A stretch of 34,910 nt of DNA from Candidatus Nomurabacteria bacterium GW2011_GWC2_42_20 (GTDB lineage Bacteria; Patescibacteriota; Minisyncoccia; Phycocordibacterales; UBA1550). Position 1 is the stretch's first letter; each line of letters starts with the position of its first letter. The DNA is taken from NCBI GenBank assembly GCA_000998425.1, contig LCDG01000002.1, positions 1 to 34,910 of the forward strand, written 5' to 3'. Of the stretch, positions 16,758 to 27,837 are shown piece by piece. A program made the position numbers and the translations under genes. A model generated the notes under the pieces. That model did no database searches. It saw only the letters and a program-made list of their open reading frames with translations, and was not told the DNA's origin.

Positions 16758-16771
16758 CTTAAAATCTTAAT

Positions 16772-18916
<2,145 letters not shown>

Positions 18917-18955
18917 GATAATAAGATTTTTATAAATTAAATAATTAGAAACTTT

Positions 18956-19132
18956 TTACAAAACAATTGGGTCTTTCTCTTCTGGTGCTGGAGGGAATGG
19001 GTTATTTAGGTCAATCAATTCTTCAGGGTCAGCGAGGTATTCCTTCACATCATCAGAAACATCAATATTTATTTCTTTTGGAAGTTCCTGAGTAGGCTTA
19101 GGCTGCTCAATGTTAGGTTGATCAAAATTCAT
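18956..19132 (-). CDS. Hypothetical small acidic protein (58 aa)
   Basis: MNFDQPNIEQPKPTQELPKEINIDVSDDVKEYLADPEELIDLNNPFPPAPEEKDPIVL; fills the rpsG-fusA gap. Confidence 0.5.
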   Translation of the reverse strand: MNFDQPNIEQPKPTQELPKEINIDVSDDVKEYLADPEELIDLNNPFPPAPEEKDPIVL

Positions 19133-19173
19133 ATAAATGATATTTAAAAAAATAATTAAACCACAGCGGTAGA

Positions 19174-19299
19174 AAAGTTTGTTATTTCGAATGCAGTGCG
19201 AGGCGCCGAGTGAGAAAATTGACGAGCTGTACACGAAGTACTGCTCGTCAATTTTCTCACTCGAGCAACGATGCAATGCGTCAAAATTACGAATTTTTT
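19174..19299 (-). repeat. Long imperfect inverted repeat, family copy 3
   Basis: 21-nt perfect core arms 19208..19228 / 19244..19264 (cgagtgagaaaattgacgagc), apex GTACacgaaGTAC, imperfect outer arms reaching the rpsG stop. Confidence 0.8.
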
Positions 19300-19768
19300 A
19301 CCAGGCGAAGTGTGCAAAGGCTTTGTTTGCCTCCGCCATCTTGTGCACATTCTCACGCTTCTTCACTGCTTCGCCCTCGTTGTTGCTTGCGGCAAGAATC
19401 TCGTCCGCAAGCTTCTCGTGCATTGGGCGGCCCTTCTTTGCCTTTGCTGCACTAATTACCCATCGCATTGAAAGCGCAAAGCGTCTATCTGGGCGCACTT
19501 CGTGCGGAACCTGATAGTTTGCGCCACCAACACGACGTGAGCGAATCTCCATAAGAGGCCCTGTATTCTTGAGCGCAAGCTCAAAAACCTCAAGCGGCTC
19601 AAGGTCCTTCTTTTTCTCCTTGATGATATCGAAGGCTCCGTACACGATCGCGCGTGCGGTGTTCTTTTTCCCACGCTCCATCACATAGTTAATAAGCTTC
19701 TCAACTTTTGTTGAATTGTATACCATGTCCTCGCCGGGGATATTACGATTTTTTACTTTTCTACGCAT
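19298..19768 (-). CDS. rpsG: Ribosomal protein uS7
   Basis: ORF 156 aa; [25 protein letters not shown]. Confidence 0.97.
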   Translation of the reverse strand: MRRKVKNRNIPGEDMVYNSTKVEKLINYVMERGKKNTARAIVYGAFDIIKEKKKDLEPLEVFELALKNTGPLMEIRSRRVGGANYQVPHEVRPDRRFALSMRWVISAAKAKKGRPMHEKLADEILAASNNEGEAVKKRENVHKMAEANKAFAHFAW

Positions 19769-19788
19769 ATGAATTTATTATATGTATT

Positions 19789-20223
19789 TTATTTCTTTGC
19801 TGCTGGAGCTCCTGCCTTTGGACGCTTTGCACCATACTGACTACGACCCTTGCGACGTGTATCTACTGCTGTAGCATCTAGTACGCCACGCACGATATGG
19901 TAACGTACACCACCAAGGTCCTTTACACGACCACCACGAATCATGACCACTGAGTGTTCCTGAAGCTTGTGACCCATACCTGGAATGTACGCAGTAACTT
20001 CCATGCCGTTTGTGAGGCGCACGCGGGCAATCTTTCGAAGAGCTGAGTTAGGCTTCTTTGGTGTAGTTGTTGTAACTTTTGTGCAGACACCACGTTTGAA
20101 AGGTGAATTGTGAAAAACAGGCTTATTCAAAACACTGTTAAAGCTTTTACCGAGCGCGATCGAACGAGACTTCTTTTTTAAAGTCTTGCGAGGGCGCTTT
20201 ACTAGCTGGTTTGTTGTTGGCAT
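19789..20223 (-). CDS. rpsL: Ribosomal protein uS12
   Basis: ORF 144 aa; [41 protein letters not shown]. Confidence 0.97.
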   Translation of the reverse strand: MPTTNQLVKRPRKTLKKKSRSIALGKSFNSVLNKPVFHNSPFKRGVCTKVTTTTPKKPNSALRKIARVRLTNGMEVTAYIPGMGHKLQEHSVVMIRGGRVKDLGGVRYHIVRGVLDATAVDTRRKGRSQYGAKRPKAGAPAAKK

Positions 20224-20303
20224 ATATTAAATTAAAACTGGCCGAATCAACGGCTAAGTGCAACTACTCTACTATGACGCCCGAAAAATTGCAAGCTCCT
20301 GAA

Positions 20304-20926
20304 TTAAACCCAAACCCCGGTAATCATCCAAAAAATAAAACTTGTTATTGGCCATATAATGTACCGTGCAAAAAACACTACAAAAATTATAAAAATTAAC
20401 CAATTTTGCTCTAAATAGTCGTGAATATACTGAAAACGAAAAGGTAGAAACGCAAAAAGAACCTTTGCGCCATCGAGTGGCGGGAACGGAATCATATTAA
20501 ATACAGCGAGGACAATGTTTAATATAACAATAGTACCAAGCATTTCTGCAAATGGTCCAGGAGTGATCCCAAGCTCCACGTTAAATCTAAGCATTAGCCC
20601 AAAAACAATTGCAATTGCGAGGTTTGCAAGAACACCGGCTAAACCAACAAAAACAGTCCCCCACTTGAAGCTCCTTAGATTGTATGGATTGTAAGGCACT
20701 GGCTTTGCCCACCCAAATGCAAAAGTGCCACCTGAACCAAAGAGCATCAACGCTGGTAATATTATTGAGCCGAGCGGGTCAATATGAGGAACTGGGTTTA
20801 ATGTAAGCCTGCCAGCAAGGCGCGCTGTTGGGTCACCAAACCATTCAGCCATATATCCGTGAGCTATTTCATGGATAATTATCGAAAAGATAAGGATAAC
20901 GAGGAAAAAGAGTATTTCTACTTGCA
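20304..20926 (-). CDS. Site-2 protease family (M50) membrane metalloprotease
   Basis: HEIAHG (HExxH) and NMIPFPPLDGAKVLF motifs; start at MQVEILFFL. Confidence 0.92.
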
Positions 20927-20975
20927 TAATGTGAAATATATGATAGCATAAGCCGACTAGATAAGAAATACATAT

Positions 20976-21182
20976 ATGGCAAAAGTCTGTCCAACCTGTA
21001 ATAAAGGAACAATAATCGTAGGTCACTACTCAAATCGCGTTCGCGCGACAAAGTTTAACCCTACGGGAAACAAGCGCAAGTACCCAAATCTCCAATGGGC
21101 GCCCCTTGCCGATGGCTCACGAATCAAGATCTGCACCAAGTGCATGAAAGTAGGTAAGCACACAAAGATTCAGGTTATATAA
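20976..21182 (+). CDS. rpmB: Ribosomal protein bL28
   Basis: MAKVCPTCNKGTIIVGHYSNRVRATKFNPTGNKRKYPNLQW, CTKC motif. Confidence 0.92.
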   Translation: MAKVCPTCNKGTIIVGHYSNRVRATKFNPTGNKRKYPNLQWAPLADGSRIKICTKCMKVGKHTKIQVI

Positions 21183-21192
21183 TGCTTTTAAC

Positions 21193-21227
21193 AAAACCCC
21201 CGCCATTCAGAGAATGGCGGGGGTTTT
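21193..21227. terminator. Bidirectional terminator between rpmB and the surface gene
   Basis: AAAACCCCCGCCATTC-AGA-GAATGGCGGGGGTTTT. Confidence 0.92.
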
Positions 21228-21248
21228 AATAATATCTCTTTTTACGTT

Positions 21249-22563
21249 CTATGGGAACATCGCTGTTGTGAGAGGGTAGATGCCACCTTTTACAGTAACC
21301 CCATTTTGCGAATATGAAATGGTGACATTCCTGCTACCAGCCTCAACTCCTAACCAACCACCAACAACAAGTTTATACCCGCTCGAATAATGTGGAGTTG
21401 CTACACTAATAGTGCATGACCCATTCCCTGTGGTATTAAGCGATGGTGTCGCATAATAACAAAGCTGGATATTATTTACTCTGTTGGCGCCATTAGTTTC
21501 ATACAGTCCCCAATATCCATATCCAGCATCAATATAAGGTACGCTGTCAGCATAGATATAACCATCAGACCCAAATTTTATTGTTTGAGTGGCAGAATAG
21601 CTTTGACAATGACTGGTAACACCATTGCAATAGTATGCACCGCTTGAATAAACATTATCCCATGTGTATCCTATCAAGTTGACCCAGTGACCAGCCGCTA
21701 CAACAGCTGGGATAGTTGCTACCTTCCCCGAATAAGCATTTATGTAATCTTGGGCGGTTTTAAATGTCCCGCCTGATGCACCTGTTGTAGCCGCACTCAA
21801 GCACTTTCCAGCTGTTGTACACACATCTGTTGAAACATAAACTTTGTCAGTTATCTGCATTTGTAGTCCAGCAGGGTTCCCTGTCCCATCCCACCCTGTA
21901 TAAAATTGATGTCCACCGTAACCTTGGTAAGCGTCGTATTTTATTCCCGTATGGTATTGAATTCTTAAATCTGGGTACGGGTATGACCATGGTCCAGATT
22001 CTTGGTATATGGAATAAACATCCGCTCCAGCCTTGAATGTTGCCTGAAGCGGTTACTGTACCTGCGGTGTTTAGACCCGCTGCAGTAAGCCCGCCTGCAA
22101 GCACCACATTGCCACTTGTATCCATCGTGAGCTTGTCTCCGACACCATTGCGGTGTATTGCATAATTACCGTTTGTGTTTTCACTCATCCACCAGTTGTT
22201 GCCAACCCCTATGCGGCTGGCTAAATCTCCGCCATTCCCTCCTACTGCCTTGAGCCACCCAGCCTTCGTCTGCGCTGTTGCACTAGTGTTCAGGAACTCC
22301 GACCCTGCAGGTGGCGTAACTCCGCCACCAGTTGGCCATGAGGTAATACAGCTTGCTCCAATGCAATGAGAAGGAGCTGTAATACTACCAACGGTGAGTC
22401 CACCTGACTTTGTCTGCGCTGTCGAGCTTGTATTTATTGGAGCAGAGACATTACCGTTTGGTGGTGTCATTGTCGGAGCTGTCCATGCGTAGACATAGGA
22501 GATGCCAAAGGAGAGGATGAGAGCGAGGGCAACAACTTTTAATGCTTGAATGATGTTTTTCAT
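21249..22563 (-). pseudogene. Surface/pilin-like adhesin, split by a 1-nt frameshift
   Basis: ORFs 21847..22563 (signal peptide, TAPTMTPPNGNVSAPINTSSTAQTKSGGL) and 21249..21860 join in register as ...SGNI|KAGADVYSIYQESGPW...GNPAGLQMQITDKVYVSTD... near 22030..22045. Confidence 0.75.
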
Positions 22564-22564
22564 A

Positions 22565-23191
22565 TTATTTAGTTCTCGATGGAATTTGTGGAGGAGTAGT
22601 GTTTTTCATTTTTGGATGGATACGTATCTCGCTGGCAATAAACTCTTTCTTTGCCTCAATATTTTCTGAAGCAAAGACTGTTAGCATATCTTCTTTTTTA
22701 ATATTTGAAATGTCTGCTGAAGCCAGAACAAACGGCTCCGGTTGTTGTACTTTCCCAGTAGCACCTGCTTCTTGTGACTGCTTCATAAAAATTTCCATTT
22801 CTTGGTTAAATATTTTTGGATCCTTCATGGAAAGAGTGTATATTTTTGTATCTTTTGTTATGGTAACAATGCGCTCATCAGTCGCCTGATCCTTCAAAAT
22901 AGCCAGCGTATGTACTTTTAATGTATTATCGTCAACAACTGAAACAACCTCAACTGATAAAGCTCGAATATCATTAATTGTGTGTGGCATATTAGCAAAA
23001 TTGCTTTCCTCGACACGTTTCTTCGTTGATTCTACGATTACTTGAGAACTATTATCTGTTTTGTTGGTAAAAAAAGAAAGAATGGGAGTCCTCACGAGTA
23101 CTCCGACAGCGACGCCAACAACCAGCATTGCAACGCCTGTAATGATCCATTTTGCAGTTGAATGGCTAGGTAAATTTATTTCAGGTTCCAT
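22565..23191 (-). CDS. Single-pass membrane protein with DUF5666-like beta domain
   Basis: One N-terminal TM; VVSVVDDNTLKVHTLA...ERIVTITKDTKIYTL...SADISNIKKEDMLTVFASENIEAKKEFIASEIRI. Confidence 0.7.
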   Translation of the reverse strand: MEPEINLPSHSTAKWIITGVAMLVVGVAVGVLVRTPILSFFTNKTDNSSQVIVESTKKRVEESNFANMPHTINDIRALSVEVVSVVDDNTLKVHTLAILKDQATDERIVTITKDTKIYTLSMKDPKIFNQEMEIFMKQSQEAGATGKVQQPEPFVLASADISNIKKEDMLTVFASENIEAKKEFIASEIRIHPKMKNTTPPQIPSRTK

Positions 23192-23221
23192 TTATTTAAT
23201 TTTTATTAACTTCTTACTATT

Positions 23222-23280
23222 TAGTTTACCTTTAATCACCCCCCCCCCGCAAGAGGTTTAGTATATAGAGGTGTGGATAA
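23222..23280 (-). promoter_or_regulatory. Upstream element copy B (59 bp, includes TTATCCACA)
   Basis: tagtttacctttaatcaccccccccccgcaagaggtttagtatatagaggtgtggataa; matches 68..126. Confidence 0.6.
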
Positions 23281-23299
23281 CTACTGAAGGATAAGATTT

Positions 23300-23373
23300 C
23301 ATCAAGGTTAAACCTTGATGAACTTAGTAGTCGGAGTACTAAGTGGAATTATCAAGGCTTAACCTTGATAATT
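23300..23373 (-). repeat. Cluster of three consecutive hairpins
   Basis: catcaaggtt-a-aaccttgatg (23300..23320), acttagta-7-tactaagt (23322..23344), aattatcaagg-cttaa-ccttgataatt (23347..23373). Confidence 0.7.
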
Positions 23374-24227
23374 AGATTTTTTCCATTGGTTTTAAAGACG
23401 ACTGTTCCTTGTTCATATGTACTAACTGCTGGAATCTTTAACTCTCTAAGCAGGTCAGTGACTTCCTTGTGTGGGTGGCCATACTTATTATCCTTTCCTG
23501 CAGAAATTACCGCATATTTTGGATCTACTGCTGAAAGGAATGTTTTTGAGCTCGAAGTGCGAGAACCGTGGTGTCCTAGCTTTAGTACACTTGAATGCAG
23601 GGCTCCACTACTTTTACTTACAATATACTTCTCTATCGACTCCGGCGCATCTCCTGTAAAGAAGAAGGATTCTTCACCATAAGAAAGTCGCGCAATGATT
23701 GACGATGTGTTGGACTCCCAATTTGTCGTGTTTCTGTCGGGGAACAAGATTTCGAGCACAATACCATTGTCTAAAATAATGCGCTCACCTGCGCGGGCAA
23801 AAATACGACTAGATTTATTTTCTGCGACAGCTTTTTCAAACGCACCATACGCTCCTGTGTCTGAGGTGTTTTCGGTTGTCATAACACTATCAACATTCAT
23901 GTTCTCGATAACTGCAGGTAACCCGCCTACATGATCCTGATCTGGGTGTGTCGCCATGACTACATCTATAGAGCGATCCCAAAACGGCATCACACCACCG
24001 AGGGCGCGAAGAAGTGCTCCACTCGACGGACCGCCGTCGATGAGCATCTGGTTACCATTTGGCGCCTCAATATAAATTGCATCACCTTGCCCAATATCGA
24101 GAAACGCGACAGTCAACACGCCTGCTCTATCCGCTCGCGATACTGCTGTCCAAATAAAAATATTCGTAAACAGAAAAATTATAATCACGGCATATTGCAG
24201 TGATTGTTTCGATGGCTTCATCATCAT
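23352..24227 (-). CDS. ComEC/Rec2-like metallo-beta-lactamase domain protein
   Basis: FLDIGQGDAIYIEAPNGNQMLIDGGPSSG, THPDQDHVGG, LGHHGSRTSSS. Confidence 0.93.
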   Translation of the reverse strand: MMMKPSKQSLQYAVIIIFLFTNIFIWTAVSRADRAGVLTVAFLDIGQGDAIYIEAPNGNQMLIDGGPSSGALLRALGGVMPFWDRSIDVVMATHPDQDHVGGLPAVIENMNVDSVMTTENTSDTGAYGAFEKAVAENKSSRIFARAGERIILDNGIVLEILFPDRNTTNWESNTSSIIARLSYGEESFFFTGDAPESIEKYIVSKSSGALHSSVLKLGHHGSRTSSSKTFLSAVDPKYAVISAGKDNKYGHPHKEVTDLLRELKIPAVSTYEQGTVVFKTNGKNLIIKVKP

Positions 24228-24244
24228 GCTACTATGTTAGCATG
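24225..24244. promoter_or_regulatory. Symmetric divergent promoter/start element
   Basis: CATGCTACTATGTTAGCATG; start codons of both divergent genes at its ends, TGCTACTAT (+) and TGCTAACAT (-) extended -10 sequences. Confidence 0.45.
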
Positions 24245-24832
24245 ACTGACATAACTATTGAGACACTAATACAGGGAGGAAGCTATGTTGCAATCTTTCT
24301 TTTAATGATCGCAAACGGCGCTGTGTCCTTTCCTTCAAGCCAAGTACTTTATATTGTGGCCGGATACTTTATAGCGCGTGGCGACCTCACTCTTTTTTTT
24401 GTGGCTCTCGTGGGTGCTCTCGGCAACGCTATTGGGAATATTATTCTCTATGAGCTTGCGCGTAAACACGGGCGAACTTTTATAGAGCGTATGAAAATTT
24501 TTCCAACGAGGGAGCTCGCAAAAGTTGAACGAGCATTTCAAAAAAAGGGAGCTTGGTTTATTTTTATAGGAAAACTTTTGCCAGCAATAAAAGTTTTTGT
24601 TCCGATTACCGCAGGTCTTGGAAAATTTTCTCGCACACTTTTTGCGCCACTTATGTTCGTCGCGTCCTTCATCTGGTCTCTTGGATTTATTTCAATCGGA
24701 TATTTTTTTGGGAAATCGTCAGACCTATTTGGTCAGTATGCAATCATTCTCGCTATTGTCGCAGCAGTTGTACTTCTTCTCTTTTATAGATACATAAACA
24801 GTCCCGCGATTGTGAACGAACTCGAAAAATAA
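24242..24832 (+). CDS. DedA/SNARE-associated family membrane protein
   Basis: GNAIGNIILYELARKHGRTFIERM, GKLLPAIKVFVPITAG. Confidence 0.9.
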   Translation: MTDITIETLIQGGSYVAIFLLMIANGAVSFPSSQVLYIVAGYFIARGDLTLFFVALVGALGNAIGNIILYELARKHGRTFIERMKIFPTRELAKVERAFQKKGAWFIFIGKLLPAIKVFVPITAGLGKFSRTLFAPLMFVASFIWSLGFISIGYFFGKSSDLFGQYAIILAIVAAVVLLLFYRYINSPAIVNELEK

Positions 24833-24864
24833 TATTTCTCTTCTCTCTACCTCTAACAATCTAA

Positions 24865-24910
24865 CACTGACTGCGTATACGGTACTATAGTACCGTATAC
24901 GCAGTCAGTG
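24865..24910. repeat. Perfect 46-bp palindrome between convergent genes
   Basis: CACTGACTGCGTATACGGTACTA/TAGTACCGTATACGCAGTCAGTG, no loop, no T tract. Confidence 0.95.
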
Positions 24911-24924
24911 CACATCACCAAAAT

Positions 24925-26472
24925 TTATTTTGCGGTTTTTTCTTCTGCCGTGTGTTGCAAATTTTTTACAATATACAGACAGAGAAACAGATACGCGAGG
25001 ACGAGTGCCCATAGTGGAAACGAAATTCCTGAAAGGGAGGCAAATGGGACTTTTGCAAAAAATTTGACAGCTGTAACAATGTACGCAAGAAGCGCATGTG
25101 CAAAAATTGCGAGCACACTCCCCATGAGTGGAGCCCATGCAAATACTGCAACCAAGGCAACAGCGAGCATCGCGAGTGGCACCACAGGAAGTATAAAAAT
25201 ATTTGAAATGAATCCAATGAGTGAAGCGGTTCCCATATGATAGAGAATGAGTGGCATTACAAATATCTGCGTTGCAAACGTTGTAACAACAATTTCACGA
25301 AGAACACGGTTTGATATAAATATAAAATATTTTTCTATAACTGGCACGAATACAACTATCGCAAGCGTGGCAGAAAATGAGAGCTGAAACGAGACATCGT
25401 TGAGGAGAATCATCGGGTTTACAAATACCATAATGCCACCTGCGAGTGCGAGTGCGCGGAGAGCATCATTCTCACGTCCAAGCGCGCGGGCAAGAATAAT
25501 AATGAGCGCCATAATTGTTGCGCGCACCACAGTGGCGCCACCACCAACCATTACCGCAAAAAGTACTATGCCAAGAGCACTCATGACCAAGCGAATGGAG
25601 AATGGCATAAAAATAACAAGTCGAGAAATTATCCCAGCAACAACTGCAATATTGTAGCCTGATAGTACAACAATATGAGCTACCCCCGTTTCACGAAACT
25701 TCTGTAGTAGCTCCTCGCCGAGTGACTGCTTTGCGCCAAGAGTGATCCCGCTTGCAAGCGACGACTCTGGCTCAGGGATCTTTTGCGAAATATTTTTTAT
25801 AAGCATCGATTTTATATTGGAAAGTTTTTCACGAACAATGCTACCCTTGCTGTGTGTGACAATAGATACTTTTGGAAAATACATTTGGTAGTGAATGTCA
25901 TCTTTTGCAAGGTAGGCACGATAGTCAAATGCTCGTACATTACCTTTTGATTCAAAGTTTTTTGGAGGAATTAACTTACCAACAACCGATAATTCATCTC
26001 CGTACCGAAACTCCGGATACGTTGGCACCCGCATAAGCACACGTGCAGACTTTATTTCACGTCCAGGGTGGCGTCCAAGACGTGAACCTGCTGATTCAGC
26101 CTCTGCTGACCCTAGGACATTGGAAACACTGTGAACATAAAGGACAATATTTGTGTATGTCTCTCGGACATCTGGCTCGTCAATAATAATTCCCTCAAGT
26201 GTTACAACTTTTTCTGTGAAACCGTCGAGCGTATGCGCATATGTATTCATCTGAGAAACATCGACACGGAAAATTCCTAGGGCAGACCCAAAAAGAATCA
26301 GTGAAACCAGAAGAACATTTTTTAAATACGCACTCGTTCTAACGATGAGGAACACAAAAATAGATAACATTGTGCACAAAATAGCGAATGAGTACCCAAA
26401 ATTGAGAATACTTTCAACAGCAACTCCAACAATGAAACTAACCATGAAACCAAAAAAATATTTAGCGCGCAT
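24925..26472 (-). CDS. ComEC/Rec2 competence family channel protein
   Basis: ORF 515 aa; GAKQSLGEELLQKFRETGVAHIVVLSGYNIAVV and multi-TM competence domain. Confidence 0.93.
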   Translation of the reverse strand: MRAKYFFGFMVSFIVGVAVESILNFGYSFAILCTMLSIFVFLIVRTSAYLKNVLLVSLILFGSALGIFRVDVSQMNTYAHTLDGFTEKVVTLEGIIIDEPDVRETYTNIVLYVHSVSNVLGSAEAESAGSRLGRHPGREIKSARVLMRVPTYPEFRYGDELSVVGKLIPPKNFESKGNVRAFDYRAYLAKDDIHYQMYFPKVSIVTHSKGSIVREKLSNIKSMLIKNISQKIPEPESSLASGITLGAKQSLGEELLQKFRETGVAHIVVLSGYNIAVVAGIISRLVIFMPFSIRLVMSALGIVLFAVMVGGGATVVRATIMALIIILARALGRENDALRALALAGGIMVFVNPMILLNDVSFQLSFSATLAIVVFVPVIEKYFIFISNRVLREIVVTTFATQIFVMPLILYHMGTASLIGFISNIFILPVVPLAMLAVALVAVFAWAPLMGSVLAIFAHALLAYIVTAVKFFAKVPFASLSGISFPLWALVLAYLFLCLYIVKNLQHTAEEKTAK

Positions 26473-26551
26473 CTCTTAGATTATCCCATACCATCTTGCA
26501 AAAGGACATCTACCTGGTACCATTATAAAAGACATTGGAAAGGAGCGTGCC

Positions 26552-27061
26552 ATGAAAATCGAACGTATCGAAACATTTGTTCTTAGTGAAATAGTGTGGC
26601 GAGAAAATATTCTTACCCCAAACGATGATCGGGATGAAGTGTCCAATGATTTCATTCGATGCTACAAAACAGCTGGTTTGTGTATCCCAGCACAAGAACA
26701 ACCAGCCAATGAGGTGCTCATCACTATTGCTCTTTGTATTCTTGAAGAGAAAGAGGATTGGAAAACGGTCTCTGCTGAAATTAAAAATGATGGCTGGTCA
26801 GGATCCTCACTTTTTTTCTGGAACCTGTACGTGCAGAGTAAAAATATTGCGGTTCCAGACACCGTGATGTTGCCAGGGGTATTGTATCGCGACGACGAAA
26901 TCGTGGAGTGGTTTCCTATCGTACACCATCGTCCCATGGTTTCCATATTGGGCGCATTACGTGGGAGCGAAACAAAGATTTCAATGAAGCATTCAATGAC
27001 ACTTAGCTTAGCAAAACCTCGCACTATACTCATTTCAAAAACTGACATTATTAAAACCTAA
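26552..27061 (+). CDS. Hypothetical protein (169 aa)
   Basis: SD GGAAAGGAG 8 nt before ATG; own terminator. Confidence 0.75.
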   Translation: MKIERIETFVLSEIVWRENILTPNDDRDEVSNDFIRCYKTAGLCIPAQEQPANEVLITIALCILEEKEDWKTVSAEIKNDGWSGSSLFFWNLYVQSKNIAVPDTVMLPGVLYRDDEIVEWFPIVHHRPMVSILGALRGSETKISMKHSMTLSLAKPRTILISKTDIIKT

Positions 27062-27089
27062 ATGGCTATCATTTTTATGATAGCCATTT
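27060..27089 (+). terminator. Terminator after the 169 aa ORF
   Basis: AAATGGCTATCAT-TTTT-ATGATAGCCATTT followed by T-rich sequence. Confidence 0.88.
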
Positions 27090-27093
27090 TCTT

Positions 27094-27828
27094 TTATAGA
27101 CCCCACGATTTCATTATTATTTTCTCATCATCTGCACTCACTGATTTTTTAAACTTCACTCCTTTCACCCCTTTTACACGTTTTTCACACTCTGCCCAAG
27201 TTGTGTGTTTCTCAAGATTACCATTTACTAAACTTAGATATGAGTATGCTTTCACTCCATTCTTTAAATTTGACTTAGATTTTTTTAAAGCCAAAAGTTT
27301 TGGGTCGCCAGCATGAGGCACAAGATCAACATCGTATTCGCTCCTATCTCCATTAAAAAGCTCTGGCTTCTCATCATCTGCAAACGTCGTCGCAATAATA
27401 TCAGCGCGGTCGTTGCCTTCTATCCCCGCATGACCAGGTGTATAGTGCCAAGAAATTTTACATCCGCTCATTTGTAAATCCGCCACAACTTCTGCGAGTG
27501 GCTCCCAAAGATCACGATTTAATACCTCTTCCTTTTTACTATTTATCCAACCATTTCTTTCCCAACCTGCTACCCATTTTGTAATGCCGTTGATAACATA
27601 CTGTGAATCAACATGCATATCAATAGTATATTCACCACCAAGATCTCTCACATACGACAGCGCGCTTATCGCCGCAGAGAGTTCCATCTTATTGTTCGTT
27701 GTGTGCCGATTCCCAGCGCCAAGCTCCACAACTCGCTCGCTTGTTGCCACAATAGCCCCCCAGCCTCCAGGCCCAGGGTTGCCCCTAGAGGAACCGTCTG
27801 TGTAAATAATAATGTCTGGTGATTTCAT
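27094..27828 (-). CDS. rnhA: Ribonuclease HI with C-terminal viroplasmin/HBD-like domain
   Basis: IYTDGSSRGNPGPGGWGA, NNKMELSAAI, HVDSQYVINGI, YTPGHAGIEGNDRAD; C-terminal TTWAECEKRVKGVKGVKFKKSVSADDE. Confidence 0.93.
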   Translation of the reverse strand: MKSPDIIIYTDGSSRGNPGPGGWGAIVATSERVVELGAGNRHTTNNKMELSAAISALSYVRDLGGEYTIDMHVDSQYVINGITKWVAGWERNGWINSKKEEVLNRDLWEPLAEVVADLQMSGCKISWHYTPGHAGIEGNDRADIIATTFADDEKPELFNGDRSEYDVDLVPHAGDPKLLALKKSKSNLKNGVKAYSYLSLVNGNLEKHTTWAECEKRVKGVKGVKFKKSVSADDEKIIMKSWGL

Positions 27829-27837
27829 AAAGTCAGT

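Noticed and set aside
24200-24241. Longer DedA N-terminus (MIVSMASSSCYYVSMTDI)
   Set aside because: Would overlap the divergent ComEC-like gene; the internal Met at 24242 gives a normal DedA start.
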